64,000 nt of DNA from Hyparrhenia diplandra. Taxonomy: Eukaryota; Streptophyta; Magnoliopsida; Poales; Poaceae. Within the stretch, counting starts at the first letter, position 1, and each line of letters starts with the position of its first letter. The notes below the pieces were generated by a model. That model was not told the origin of the DNA. It saw only the letters and a list, made by a program, of their open reading frames with translations, and ran no database searches. Positions 33,887 to 45,416 of the stretch are shown here, piece by piece. Made by a program: the position numbers and the translations under genes. Where the stretch lies: NCBI GenBank assembly GCA_015847255.1, contig JADLZK010007647.1:124001-188000 (forward strand), written 5' to 3'.

Positions 33887-36800
33887 ATGGCGGCCGAACC
33901 AACCGATAAAGATCGGGCAATGGATTGCCAAAGTTTAACACGAGGGCGGTGTTGCCTCCGGCGCCCGATTCGATTACGAACCCGAATATGAGAGCGAAGA
34001 GGTAACACCGAGGCCACGTAAGAAACGCCCTAGGGAGGAGGAACTTGATCCGAACTGGGAACCAGAGTAGCCCAACACACAGGGTTCTCACAGTGCACAG
34101 CCTCAAACTCAAATGCCCAACATAAGTATACGACTAACACAACGTCGTGTGCCTCATGTAAGTACACGACTAATTCTAGTTCTTGTTGTCGTGGCGGTTA
34201 CCAATGGTGCCTCATTGTCTAGAGTTTCGTGAAGAGAGAGCTCGGTTAGAGGCAGAATCGGGTCCCACCCCCCAAAGACTTCGGCGACAACCGGTAACAA
34301 AGAAGTCGCTTGAAAAGAGGCCAAAGACGGGAGGCACAAGAAAGTGAAGTGAAAGGCCACATTTTGAGGATAGGGCGCATGGAGAGCCCTTTGAGCCAAA
34401 AAACTGTCATGGCCACCTTTAGCAACGGTCTCCGTTGTAGCCAAGGACACTGTGCCCATCACTTACCTAGACCGGAGGAAAGTCCACGGAGGATCTCAAG
34501 AAGAAGGTGTGGAAAGGCGTGAAGGTCCCGTTCCGTTATCCGGGGAAAGAGGAAGGCTATGATAAAATAAAATGCAGGAAGCATGTGTGGGCCATTGCGT
34601 GCAAAGCGCCAAGCACCCTACGGAACAATCTCTACACAAACTATGTGCGACGCGGGCCGGGTCACCCTTTCAAGACTACACCTTCATCAAGCGTGAAGTC
34701 CGGGATGAGTTAAATCAAGATTACGACTAGCGAAGAGTATGAAGCTAAGTCTAAAAATGGGTAAAGAACTCGCAAAAGAAGAACTAACTTCGTGCACAAC
34801 CTCAAAAGATGATAGGATATGCCAGTCATAGGGATGTGTGGCGCGAAAGAAAGGGAGGAAGCTGAGAAAGGGATAGAAAATCCGCTGAAACCCCTTCCCG
34901 AGAGGGCACGTGACTTCTTCTATGCCCCAAGACACAAAAAACCAAAGGCGGGCAAAGACGCCCAAGTACAATGACCCAAAGGTCGATGAGGTGGGAGAAG
35001 AAGGTGATGCTTGTCAAGAGGCCAAGGAGCGCGGGAGTTCAAACCTAGGAGGGAGCACGACGAGTCGACCAAGGTAATCGAAAAGACCCGAGCAATCGCG
35101 GGCGAAGTTCGGGCAAGGGCTCGAGGCATAGCCGGAAGACCGTGGATTCCCGGGCATCCGACACGCCAACTACCACCCGAGGCGAGGTACAAGGAAGACC
35201 TAAAGATGCAAGGCTATGAGGAAGCCATAAAGGACATAGTCGAGAAGAAAATAGAAGAGGTATTCACGAGCAACAACCCCAAGCTTCAAGATCTGGGGCC
35301 ACTATGCCGCAAGCATGGTGTGACTACGAAGTGTTGGAGCCAAAGAAGAACCCAATCAATGATCTCAAGAACCCACAAGGTGCTCTCTCTAGATACCCGC
35401 TTGGTGAAGGAAAGAAGAAGGAGGTGGCCGATGGCATGGTGTATCCACCCGTGCAAGGAGTCATGTACAACAACAAGCCGGTCCCACCTGACCATGTCGT
35501 GGTGGAGGTGCGTTCCACTGACCCAAATTGTGGTGACGAGGAGATCGATATTCTAGGTGAAGAAGGAGAAACATTGATCAAGCACCTTCGCCCTCTACAC
35601 ACTACCTATGGAACAAGGATGACATTGTCCTTGTGGAGCCGCCAACACGGTGGCCGGGACGCGCCAGTAGCCCTCCGTCTCCCCGGTGGTGGCGATGATG
35701 ACAATGATTATAACAACGACGATGGTGGCCGAGGTGCCGGAAGTCCTCGTCAGGAACCCACCTCCGGAACAAGCGTAGGAGAAGACGGCGGCAAGACACC
35801 CGTTATGGCTCGGGCAAGAGAACACCTTCTCCTCGTGGTGACAAAGGGGCTCGCCCGTCCTCCCACGCCGCTCAAGCGCCCAATGGTCGAGGAGGTTTGA
35901 AAAATATGACGTGTAGCAAAAAAAATACATGGCTAACTTGTACTATGCATTAATTGGTGGCTAATTAAGTTCAATTCACATGCATAGGATTGTCAACACC
36001 GGCTCATAGCAATCGAAGGACGATGATGTCGAATGTGTCCCCCCCAAGAAGAAGCTATCAAAAGAAGATGAGGAAGTTCTTGCTATGACCAGCAAATTCT
36101 TAGATGATGGACATGGCGGAGCTAGCGGAGAAAGAAAAGAACCTCCGATTGGCTAAGAAGAACCCGGGCCGTGGAAGACCGGCAAGCATTAGGAGATATG
36201 CATCCCTAAGCGGGACAATGGTTCAGCCCGAAATGCCCAAGCCGTCTTTGAGCTTGGTAAGTTCATGGTGCCCAAGGGCCAGCTAATCGAGGACGAGGAG
36301 TGGGACACTCCCGGAGGTTCCACATATTATATGAGCATGCTACTAAGCGAGGGGTGTCGGAGTTTCATTTCGTGGTCCCTAAAGAGCTCTTTCACACGGA
36401 CGATGATTTTTCAATGCCATTAGGCTTCGGCGAAATGTGGCGGGTTGCTACGGCGCTAAAGGACCTCGACCTCTCCGTTGTCACACTCTTTTGCGGCATG
36501 AGTTTGTTTATGCATTCCCGCTCAGATACCACTAATTCTAGCACTCCTCCTACAATGACGTGACGACATGTGCTTGTAGGATGCAAGCATGGATAGCCCA
36601 AGAGATGAATGAGCCAACTGTGTATTTATCTCCACCGCTTATATGCAATAAGGAAATTACTGGATTTTGGATTGAGAGCGTAGGGACCAAAGATGGAAAG
36701 AAGTTGGACAAGAAAGCACAATATGAATATCGAAAACCGGGATCGACCAAAAAGTTAGAGAGACGGCAAACTACATCTATAGGTGCATGAAGAAGGTGCA

Positions 36801-37640
36801 CGAGAACGGGTGTCTCATTGGGGCCCACCATTTCAAGTAAGTCTAAGGGGTACTAGCTAGGTTAAGTATTCAATACTTTTATTTTTTGAACACTTGAAAT
36901 CTATATCTAATCAAATATAATGGTGTAGCCTGGACGGTGTATTTACAACATCACACATGGGCCATTGGGTTACTTTTGTAATCTTCCCTGTAGATGGAAT
37001 GGCCATTAGGATGGACTCCTTGGAAGATGTGCCAAAAGGCCTCTATACGCATTTTGAAGAGGCCCTGCAACTGTAAGTCACGACACTTCTATATTATTTC
37101 ATACCACACACAACATACATATATAGTTGTTGACACTCTTGGATTTCATACAGGGCTTACAAGGATTACTTGGCGGACCCCGATTCACTCGATCGGAGGG
37201 CAAACAAATGCAAAAGGACCCATGGGGACAAACTTAAGATCAGGCGAGACTACCCGGTATGTAGCATTAATTAGTCTCGTTTGCTCGTCCATATTGAATG
37301 CTCTCATAATGTTCTAACTATTTTCTACGGTACATATATCGGGCATGCAAAGGCCCTAAGCGACCAAGCAGAACATCCCCCGTGTGGTTTCTATACTTAT
37401 CGTGCCATGAGGCGCAGTGATGTGTACCGTAGTACTTGGCGTGAGTCGAAGAAGAGAACCACACAAAATTGGTGGTTGCAAGATGCCGACAAGGACATTA
37501 CGTTCAGAAATTGGTTGGCCAGATCCGTAGGGCCGCCATCGACGACATTGTGCTACCTATCGCCACTTCTTCGACCCTCGAGAGCCAACTTTCTGACGCA
37601 TTTAAGGGTTATGGGAACTACGGATTTGGAGGAATAAGTT
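33887..37640 (+). pseudogene. CACTA En/Spm-type protein with C-terminal Ulp1-like protease
   Basis: An ATG at 33887 opens a charged N-terminal exon. The part at 34507-34713 has KHVWAIACKAPSTLRNNLY, typical of plant CACTA second proteins. 35011-35560 carries FKPRREHDESTKVIEKT, KLQDLGPLCRKHGVTTKCW, and 35304-35640 holds VEVRSTDPNCGDEEIDIL. From 36290 a C48 (Ulp1-like) cysteine protease region appears with candidate triad His (GHW, 36963-36965), Asp (MDS, 37014-37016), Gln (37365-37367) and Cys (CGFY, 37383-37385). Introns with GT...AG are visible at 36837-36928 and 37073-37153; joining there keeps the frame. A further donor lies at 37257. Other frame breaks make it inactive as written. Its role in transposition is unproven. 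No Transposase_21 (TnpD-type) protein is present. Confidence 0.75.
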
Positions 37641-37926
37641 AGACATGAGCGACTATATGTGGGGTGGCCCTTTTCTTGATTAGATGTCGATCGTAATTTG
37701 TAACCTAAACTTAATCGATCGTTCGATCGAGTTTGTAAACCGATGGTCTCACCGGTCTCTAAGTGTTTGAATGTCTAAAAACATGTGACTTAATTAATGT
37801 CAAAATGTGATGCATGTTCAAGATTTGTGTAAATATTCTCTAATTTTATTATTTAATATGTGGTGTACATCATAATTTATAATTTTATAATATTTTTGAT
37901 TTATTTTTTTTATTAATCCTGAAATA

Positions 37927-38130
37927 ATTAACCGTGGCGGTTAAATTACAAAAACCGCCATGGTTAATACATTAACCATGGCGGGCACATAAAAGACAAC
38001 CGCCACGGTTAATCTATTAACCGTGGTGGTTTTGTTAAATAACCGCCACGGTTAATCGATTTTCCGTGGCGGGTAGGAAACCGCCCGCGGTTCGATTAAC
38101 CGTGACCCTAGCCTGGCATGGGCGGTTTCA
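37927..38130. repeat. subterminal inverted repeats of the CACTA element
   Basis: At least seven copies of TTAACCGTGGCGG or its complement CCGCCACGGTTAA occur in both orientations. They are probable transposase-binding sites and could also fold into hairpins in RNA. The Athila-like insertion begins just inside this block. Confidence 0.85.
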
Positions 38131-38135
38131 ATGCC

Positions 38136-39928
38136 TGATGACACTTGTTATATCATAAAATTTTAAATTATTTAACATGAATTAAGGGCTCAAGTCAAAG
38201 ACTAAACATAAGTCTAGGGGTCTAATTAACATAATTCCACGAGTTTTGGTATTCTCGTGACTTTCCAGGGGGACTTGATAGGAAAATGCGTAGAATAATG
38301 GAGAAGGTTCCGAAATCACTCAAGACAATTACAAGACAAATAAAGATCAAACTTATCCGTGATGCAAATCAACCCGAAAAAGTGGACTAAAACATTCTAG
38401 AAGATACCAGAGGACACCGAGAGAAGACGGAAGCCGAGGTGGCACTCCACCCTCGGGCGGCCAAATTGCCATGTAGGCCGGCCGCCGTGTGGGGTCACCC
38501 AATCGCCCTCACATTTTTATGTCGGTTTACCACCGACCTTGAGGTTGTATCTACACCGTTGTTGAAGGCCGGTTTGATCCAAGGGTTGATGTTCATCGCC
38601 AAGTACTATATAAGAAGACCGGTGACCTCGAGGCCGATAACAATTTCATTATCAATCATATTCATCCAAGTCTAGCCAAGTCTAGACCTAAGCTCTAGTT
38701 CATACTAGAAGTAGATTAGCTACATAACTAGTTCTAGTTGAAGATCAAGTTCATCTTGAGTTCCCGATAGTCAAGAAGTAGCAAGGATCGTTCTTGAGAC
38801 TTTCTCTCTTGTATTCAATCAGAAGTTCTCTTATATTTAGAATACAATTGTTATGGCTTTGATCTTTATAATTATTATATTCTTGTTGTTATGTGTTTAT
38901 GCTTACTATGATTATATATTTAGTTTAGTAAGATTGCTTTATATTTTATGCATGGAATTGTATAGCACTCATATAGATGATCACTATTTGGGTGATAAGC
39001 AATGTGTAAACGTGGTGTTTATACAACGTTTATCCGCAATTGCACCCTACATTCGGGTCGCGGTGGTAGATCGGGGGGGTGACAGCCCTGTTGAGTCCTT
39101 TTGGAGTCCACCTGAATGTAGGACACGCCGAGCTTTTAATTACGAAGATGAACAAGTTTCGCCCTTGCTTGTCTTTGGTAATGCTTGCCATGTATAGAAG
39201 TAATCTAATCTTGCCATGATAGCTAGATGTATTGCACTAATTGTAGTATTCATAGATGTATAATAATTAAGAGTATCTTAGGAATATTCATTCTAGTCTA
39301 ATTTATAACATGCTAATTACTTGTATGATATTAGTGGCATAGGTTAATCCTAGACTTGGACAATTATCATTATATTATTTATCTTTATCTTGGACTCATC
39401 CTATTGAGTTATGTTCGATGCTCATGGCTACTCAAGCATTATAATATTGTAAAGTGAATGATCTCATAAAGAAATTATATTATAAAATCATTAGATAGCT
39501 CTTATCTCTCTACCTTTCTATAGACTCCCTTCCCCGTGGTAAAATATAAATACGATACCCGGATTACCCGGTGAAGTGCTACAATTGGTATTTCTATCTC
39601 GTATGCGCTGTGCATATCATGTTCAATCTTTTATCAAGGCCAATCTATAAATACCATGCCCCGCATTTCTTTGAGCGTTATTGCTAGGGTGACAGACTAG
39701 TGTATAGGTAATGCCTAGAAATGAGTGGTATACCTTTGAGTTCATATCCCGGTGAGATTAATTCCACTATGGATAATGTGGCTAAGCTACATCCCACTAC
39801 TAACACCGCCTAACTTCGCTTTATTGGATCATGAGGTTAATCCCATATCCAAGCTAACATGATTAGATAGATATCCCATATATATTTCTCTCGCCTTCCT
39901 AATTAGGATCGTGTTAGAAATATCAACA
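38136..39928 (+). repeat. 5' LTR of the complete Athila-like element
   Basis: It starts TGATGACACTTG (the 3' copy has TGTTGACACTTG) and ends AATATCAACA. A TATATAA box at 38607-38613 marks the probable promoter. The frame at 38853-39197 is AT-rich LTR sequence and recurs in the 3' LTR; it is not a gene. Confidence 0.93.
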
Positions 39929-39936
39929 AGCATTTC

Positions 39937-39954
39937 TCGGCGCCGTTGCTGGGA
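39937..39954 (+). other. primer binding site, tRNA-Asp type
   Basis: TCGGCGCCGTTGCTGGGA, 8 nt after the LTR, is close to the Athila-type site TGGCGCCGTTGCCGGGGA, complementary to the 3' end of tRNA-Asp. Confidence 0.85.
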
Positions 39955-40443
39955 AGGCGTAGTCTATCCAAAAAAAAAAAATAAATTTTTCTTGACTTTT
40001 GTTTTTCAAAAACTTTCCTAGTTTGGAAGAGCATGGTCAATATCTTAATTTTGAAAATGTGTTTCCAAAACTTCAAAAGTTTTTCTAGTATTTCTTTCCA
40101 GCTATCTTTTAGTTTGGGAGGGTATTAGCCAAAAACTTCGACAGAGTTATTCCTAATTAAGTTGGTATTATTTTCGACTTACTAGTTAGAAAGGGTGCTA
40201 GCCTAAAAATCCTATAAACACATCACATAAGGAAACAAGAGAGATCACTTTACATACCTAATGCATTGAGAACCCATTATCACATACTCAAACAGGTTCA
40301 ACCCTCGTTTTCTATTTTTGTTTTTATCTTTTTGAGGGGAGTTGTATGAATAGAAACCTTCCGTAAAAATTTTATTGAAGATCTTGAGAAATTAATCAAG
40401 GCAAGGCAAAAGCAAATCTCAGACAAACTCCAGCTCCTACATT

Positions 40444-40467
40444 ACCATCATCATCATCATCATCATC
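40444..40467 (+). repeat. CAT trinucleotide microsatellite
   Basis: About eight ATC/CAT units lie in the leader between primer site and gag. Confidence 0.9.
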
Positions 40468-40537
40468 CGAGACACCAAAGTCTATCGAATTGGAAGTAAA
40501 TCAAGTTACTAGAAATTTGACATCTGAATTTGAAGCT

Positions 40538-41760
40538 ATGGCAACCAAGACACTTTCGTGAATTTTCAGCTCCTACCACGGACAATATTCTTGTTGGACC
40601 GGAGGTAGAAATTGGAGATAAAGGCTTTGAACTTAAGCCGGGGCTCATTAATATGGTGCAATCAAGTCAATTTTGTGGAAAGGCACATGAAGATGCTAGT
40701 GCTCATCTCCAACACTTTCTCGAGATCTCGCAAAGACATTCACTATGAAGGATGTATCCAAGGATGCAATCTTGCTTCTTGTTTTTTCCATTCTCACTCT
40801 TGGGAAGAGCTAAGCAATGGTTTTATGCTACAAAAGATAAGAATACAACATGGGATATATGTTCCACAGCCTTTCTAGCAAAGTTCTTTCCGATTGGCAA
40901 GACAAATGCCTTGAGGGGAAGATATCAAATTTTCAACAACAAAGATGATGAATCGGTCCCCCCAAGCATGGGAGCGTTTTCAAGAATATATTTCAGAATG
41001 TCCACACCATGGGATGGAGAAGTGGTCTGTTAATGCGCACTTTCTATCATGGGCTTGTTCCCAAGCTTGCTCGTGAAACTATGGATGCCGCAACCGGTGG
41101 TGCTTTCTTATCACTTACAATTACAAAAGCTACAGAGCTTGTAGAGAAGATGGCTTCCAACCAAGGTTGGAGTGAAGAACGCCAAACTCGCTTAAGAGAG
41201 GAATGCACCAGCCTTAAAGAAGTAGATATGCTATCCGCTAAAATGGATCTTATTATGAAGAAGCTAGAAGATAGAGAATCTCAAACCAAGGCGTTGATGC
41301 AAATCCAAGATTCATGCATGACATGTGAAGAATGTGGAAACTTAGGCCACACCGGAAAGAATTGTCCAGAGATCATGGAGGATATTAATTTCATCAATAA
41401 CAACAATAACAATTTCCGTCCCCGCCAGAATCAAGGTTGGAACCAACAGAGGCCCAATTATCGAGTAATTATCAAGGCAATTACCAAGGTAACAATCAAG
41501 GTAACAATTTTAATACTTATCAACCTTCTTTAAGAGATCCGGGTTGTTAACCAAGGAAAAACTATGGAGAATCTGTCAAGAAAGATAGCAACTAATGATA
41601 AAGCTCTTGAACTTATCAACACTCGCCTAGAAAGTTTTTCTTCAGCCTATCAAGAATCAAGACGCTTTTAATAAAATGATAGAATCTCAGATTTCTCGGT
41701 TATCCGTTCCACTAACCACACCAGAAAGATTCCGGGACAGCGGAAGAATTAGAAACCGCA
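40538..41760 (+). pseudogene. Athila-like gag with CCHC zinc knuckle, frameshifted
   Basis: The ATG at 40538 starts MATKTLS and then meets a stop. The neighbouring frame continues REFSAPTTDNILVGPEV and FELKPGLINMVQ (40560-40665). Further pieces are FPFSLLGRAKQWFYATKD (about 40785-40840), FFPIGKTNALRGRYQ, and a 175-codon stretch (41009-41533). The latter holds the capsid C-terminal half, a coiled-coil-like charged region, and the zinc knuckle CEECGNLGHTGKNC at 41324-41365. Asn/Gln-rich sequence follows. Three or more frame breaks separate the pieces. It is closely related to the gag at 25300-26480 but keeps the knuckle. Confidence 0.88.
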
Positions 41761-41919
41761 AATCTTGTCGATATCTATAATGCAGTCGTTACTATAGAGA
41801 GACCTGGGGGAGTTGTTGGTTAGATGACTCAATGCCATCTAAAAAGGAAGATTCAGGGAAGACCGGTCATTACAATCAAAATTGGACACCTCACATTCAA
41901 CAATGCTCTCGTGATTTTG

Positions 41920-42290
41920 GCTCAAGCGTCAACATTATACCCAAGGTAATTTATGAAAAGCTTTATAGTGAACCACTTTGGAAAACAAATATGTGCTTGC
42001 AGCTTGCGAGATCAATCAATTTGTTATCCCGAGGGGATCCTTGAAGATGTATATGTGGGAATCAGAAATTTTATGTCCCAAACAGACTTCGTAGCTTGTA
42101 GATACTAGAAGAAATGAAAGAGCACCAATCATACTCGGAAGACCATTCTTGTGCTCGGCTAAAGCTATTATCTATGCAGACAATGCAAAGATTATTTTCA
42201 ATATTAAGGGAAGAAAGAGAAATTCACTTTCGGAGACAAGGTACATACTTCTATTACTTATCCTCAAGGTAATAGTCATTATATTCTAGA
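41920..42290 (+). pseudogene. Athila-like protease, frameshifted
   Basis: RDFGSSVNIIPKVIYEKLYSEPL (split here as RDFGSSVNIIPK and IYEKLYSEPL) marks the active site at 41908-41985, with Asp-Phe-Gly in place of Asp-Thr/Ser-Gly. After frame changes the conserved APIILGRPFL-type motif lies near 42124-42155, followed by a SAKAIIYADN-like end. It follows gag as expected. Confidence 0.75.
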
Positions 42291-42539
42291 ACAGAAGATG
42301 GAACCTTATAATCAGAATAGAAGGAGGAATCAGAATCAGAACAAGAACAAGATGGCACAGCCTACAAAGGTAATGGTAGTGAATAAAATCAAATCTTATA
42401 ATAAACATTTATTGCAAATCTCCAATGCTATCGCCAAGAAGATGATCCGGTACATCTACTATTCATTGCTCTATTAATCATTGGAATTTTTATAATACAT
42501 ATTGCGATCATCGATCCGAATTAATCTAATGGCAAAGGT

Positions 42540-42830
42540 TACATATGAATTATTATTTGGAAAATTGCCGTTGTAACCAACATATGTGCAAATGCAGATG
42601 GCGCACCAATCTTATAGAGTTCCAAGGAATTGCAAAAGATGTGCCGCTTAAGATTATGGATCACTATGTTCTCACCGACTTTGTAGTCATGGACATGGGA
42701 AAGGAAGAAGATCCTCCAATAGTGCTTGGGAGACCGCTCCTCAACACTACACGTGCAATCATCTACATCCATACAGAGAGAGATACATTTCCAATTTCCT
42801 AAAGAAAAGGTACGAAGTTTACTTTAATAG
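42540..42830 (+). pseudogene. second protease C-terminal segment
   Basis: The plus frame 42545-42802 reads GIAKDVPLKIMDHYV, DFVVMDMGKEEDPPIVLGRP and NTTRAIIYIHT. This is again the C-terminal half of an Athila-like protease, in a more canonical form than 42124-42155. The element thus carries two copies of this motif about 560 bp apart. No reverse transcriptase follows. Confidence 0.8.
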
Positions 42831-45416
42831 TTACAATGAATATACAAATCCTAGGGGAGAAGCGGGACAGCTCGTCGCCGTCATAGTAGAAGATGGATTA
42901 AGAATCAAGAAGATGAAAAGGTATATGAAGAAATCAAGTCTCCGACACTTGAAACATCTATAGAGAAGACGTAATCAACTACTCGAGTAAAAAGAAGAAT
43001 ACTAAATCATCCAAAAGATGGAGGAAGAAGAAGACATCTCCCTTAACATCATCGAAGATACTATAGAATCATCAGTACCAACGATTGTGACAATCGATAT
43101 ACCATGGGAGTAAAGAATGTAACTTGAAGTCTTGTTCGAGGACTCAAAATGCTAAATCCTCACTACAAGGTAAGTAGGTAAGTTATTCATATTTTAATTT
43201 ATTACATTGTATTATTTGTTTATTTCCATATCATATTTATCTTTTCAATATTTCATATATGCATTTAAAAAAATAACAAAAATATATTTTATCTTTTGTC
43301 TTTTGTGAAAACCTTAAGCCCCATGTTAATATCCCCGAGGCTAAATACCTCTAGGCTACTTTTGTGGTGGCATAAAAAATTAAAAATAGTTTGTTTATGC
43401 ATAAATATTTATCTTGCATATAAAATAAAATAAAATAAATAATAAATAAAATCAAAATATATATATCCCAGGCAACTTAAGAAAAGTGGTTAATCTCTAA
43501 TGCTTAATCAAGTTCCACTAGTTTTGTTGTCTATTTGATATTTACAGATTAGAAGAAGAGAAGATATCCGACACCAGTTGATGTCAACTACCTCAACCTC
43601 TACATCATTGAAGATTACACTCCAATCTAGCTTGGGGAGTGCAACCCCGATTATCCAGATAAGTATTATCTATCTATAATTATATATATATATATTTATT
43701 AGTTAAATATTTTGTTAGCTAAATTTGTTAAGAGTCTAGTTTGTTTTGTTAAGAGGCTAGTAGTTTAAATAATATTTTGAGTGTGAATGAAAAAAAGATT
43801 GAAGAGAGAGTACACACTAAAGTTTACTTTGTTCAACTAAAAGGAACCTAAAATTTGTCAACAAGGAGATGATGAATAGTTGCTCCGTTATTATACTTTT
43901 CTAGTACCTAGCTTTTCAAGCTTAATTTCTCTCGAGATCCATTTGCAAAATGCTTGCTCTAAAGTCTAGGTAATTGACGGATATGATATAAGATAGTCCG
44001 ATTTTGCTATTTGATCTTACTCTTAGTGACACTAGATTTACGGAGATTATATTTCAAAAAAAAAAAGTGCACATGATAAGTTCTTATATGACAAGAGTGT
44101 GAACCTCCTACCACAGCCATATATATACATGCTATTTAGAAAACCTTTTGATTTATATATAGGCCGTTTGCTTTGCATTGAGTTTATTCAATCTTTGTTG
44201 ACCCTTAGAAACTTATCATGCTCGATCATGCACACTCCATTTTATTCCGCTATATTCACTCTACTTATTCACCATATATATATCACTATCACTTCACACT
44301 AGCCATCAAAAATGTTCTATTCCTGTTTTAGGAGAGAACAACCAAAAATATTTCCTACCCATTCATTGCTAGCCAATATCTTGCAAAAGCTCCATTACAT
44401 TTATTTATCTCTCACAAATATTGCAAAAAGAGATTTGGGTTGTAGACTATTCTTAAAAAAAAAAAAGGAGATGAAAAATGGACAAAAGTCCTACAAAAAG
44501 TAGAGCCTACCTCCCTAAGAAAAGAAAAAGAAAAAGAAAAAATAGAGATGAAAAATGAACAAGTGTTCGAGGGCGAGTAGAGCCCACATCTCTAAAATAA
44601 AGATGAATAATGGACAAGTGTCCGAGGGTGAGTAGAACCCACATCTTTATAAGAGAGGAAATAATAGATAAAAGTCTAGGACCAGCAGAGTCCACCTCTC
44701 TAAAGAAAAAAGCTACAGCCCAGATTCTCTACAAAAATTCAAAAAGAGAGATAATTCCTTAAGGAGCATAAGTAAGATATTCCTTATCTATTTATTCTAT
44801 TATATTCTATATTCTATCACCATACACATGCACCACTTGATCAGTGTGATTTGTAACTTTGGATCCATTGCTTGAATTTACAATATATGTAAGTAAGTTT
44901 AGTTTTCTCCTACCTATGAACTTCAAATATAAGCTTTAGATATAGGATGAGAGAAAAGAAAGTATAAAGTGTTATTGCCTAAGCCAAAAATATTATTTTA
45001 TAAGAGATAAACAATGTTACTTTATCACCTAAGAGAGGATCCATAGTTATCATAATTGAGAGACTAGAAAGTGTCTAATCGAGAATTTTGAGTTTTATTT
45101 TTGAAAATCAACAAAAACTCCGTAAGGACAGCTTGATCAAAAGAGTTTAAAATATAGTGTTCGACTTGACTATTCTATCTTTCAAATTGCTCATGATTGA
45201 AGAAAAAGTTATAAGCTCCAAAAGTAAAATGTATATGAGTAAATTGAAGATTTGAAAAGTTTTATTTATCTAAGAGAGAAATTTTGTTTGAAAGCATGTG
45301 TATTTTTAAGGTGTGATAGCGTAGTAGCAACTCCTGATCCAAGTTTAATTTAATATATTGTTTTGTGTCTTGCTAAGAGACTAGCAAGAGGTAAGCTTGG
45401 GGAGCTTGTTGACACT
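42831..45416 (+). mobile_element. non-coding 3' interior of the Athila-like element
   Basis: No coding frame is convincing. Features shared with its relatives are a pyrimidine tract and acceptor TTTACAG at 43541-43547, a conserved block around GGTAATTGACGGATATGAT (43966-44048), and four imperfect units of about 60 bp containing GGACAAGTGTCC-like words (44465-44710). An AT microsatellite lies near 43680. The polypurine-rich AAGCTTGGGGAGCT (45403-45416) precedes the 3' LTR. Confidence 0.8.

Noticed and set aside
38853..39197. Hydrophobic 114-codon frame as a membrane protein
   Set aside because: It lies wholly in an LTR and recurs in the other LTR; the hydrophobicity comes from AT-rich sequence.
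40444..40467. CAT repeat as a regulatory array or CRISPR-like repeat
   Set aside because: A plain trinucleotide microsatellite with no spacers.
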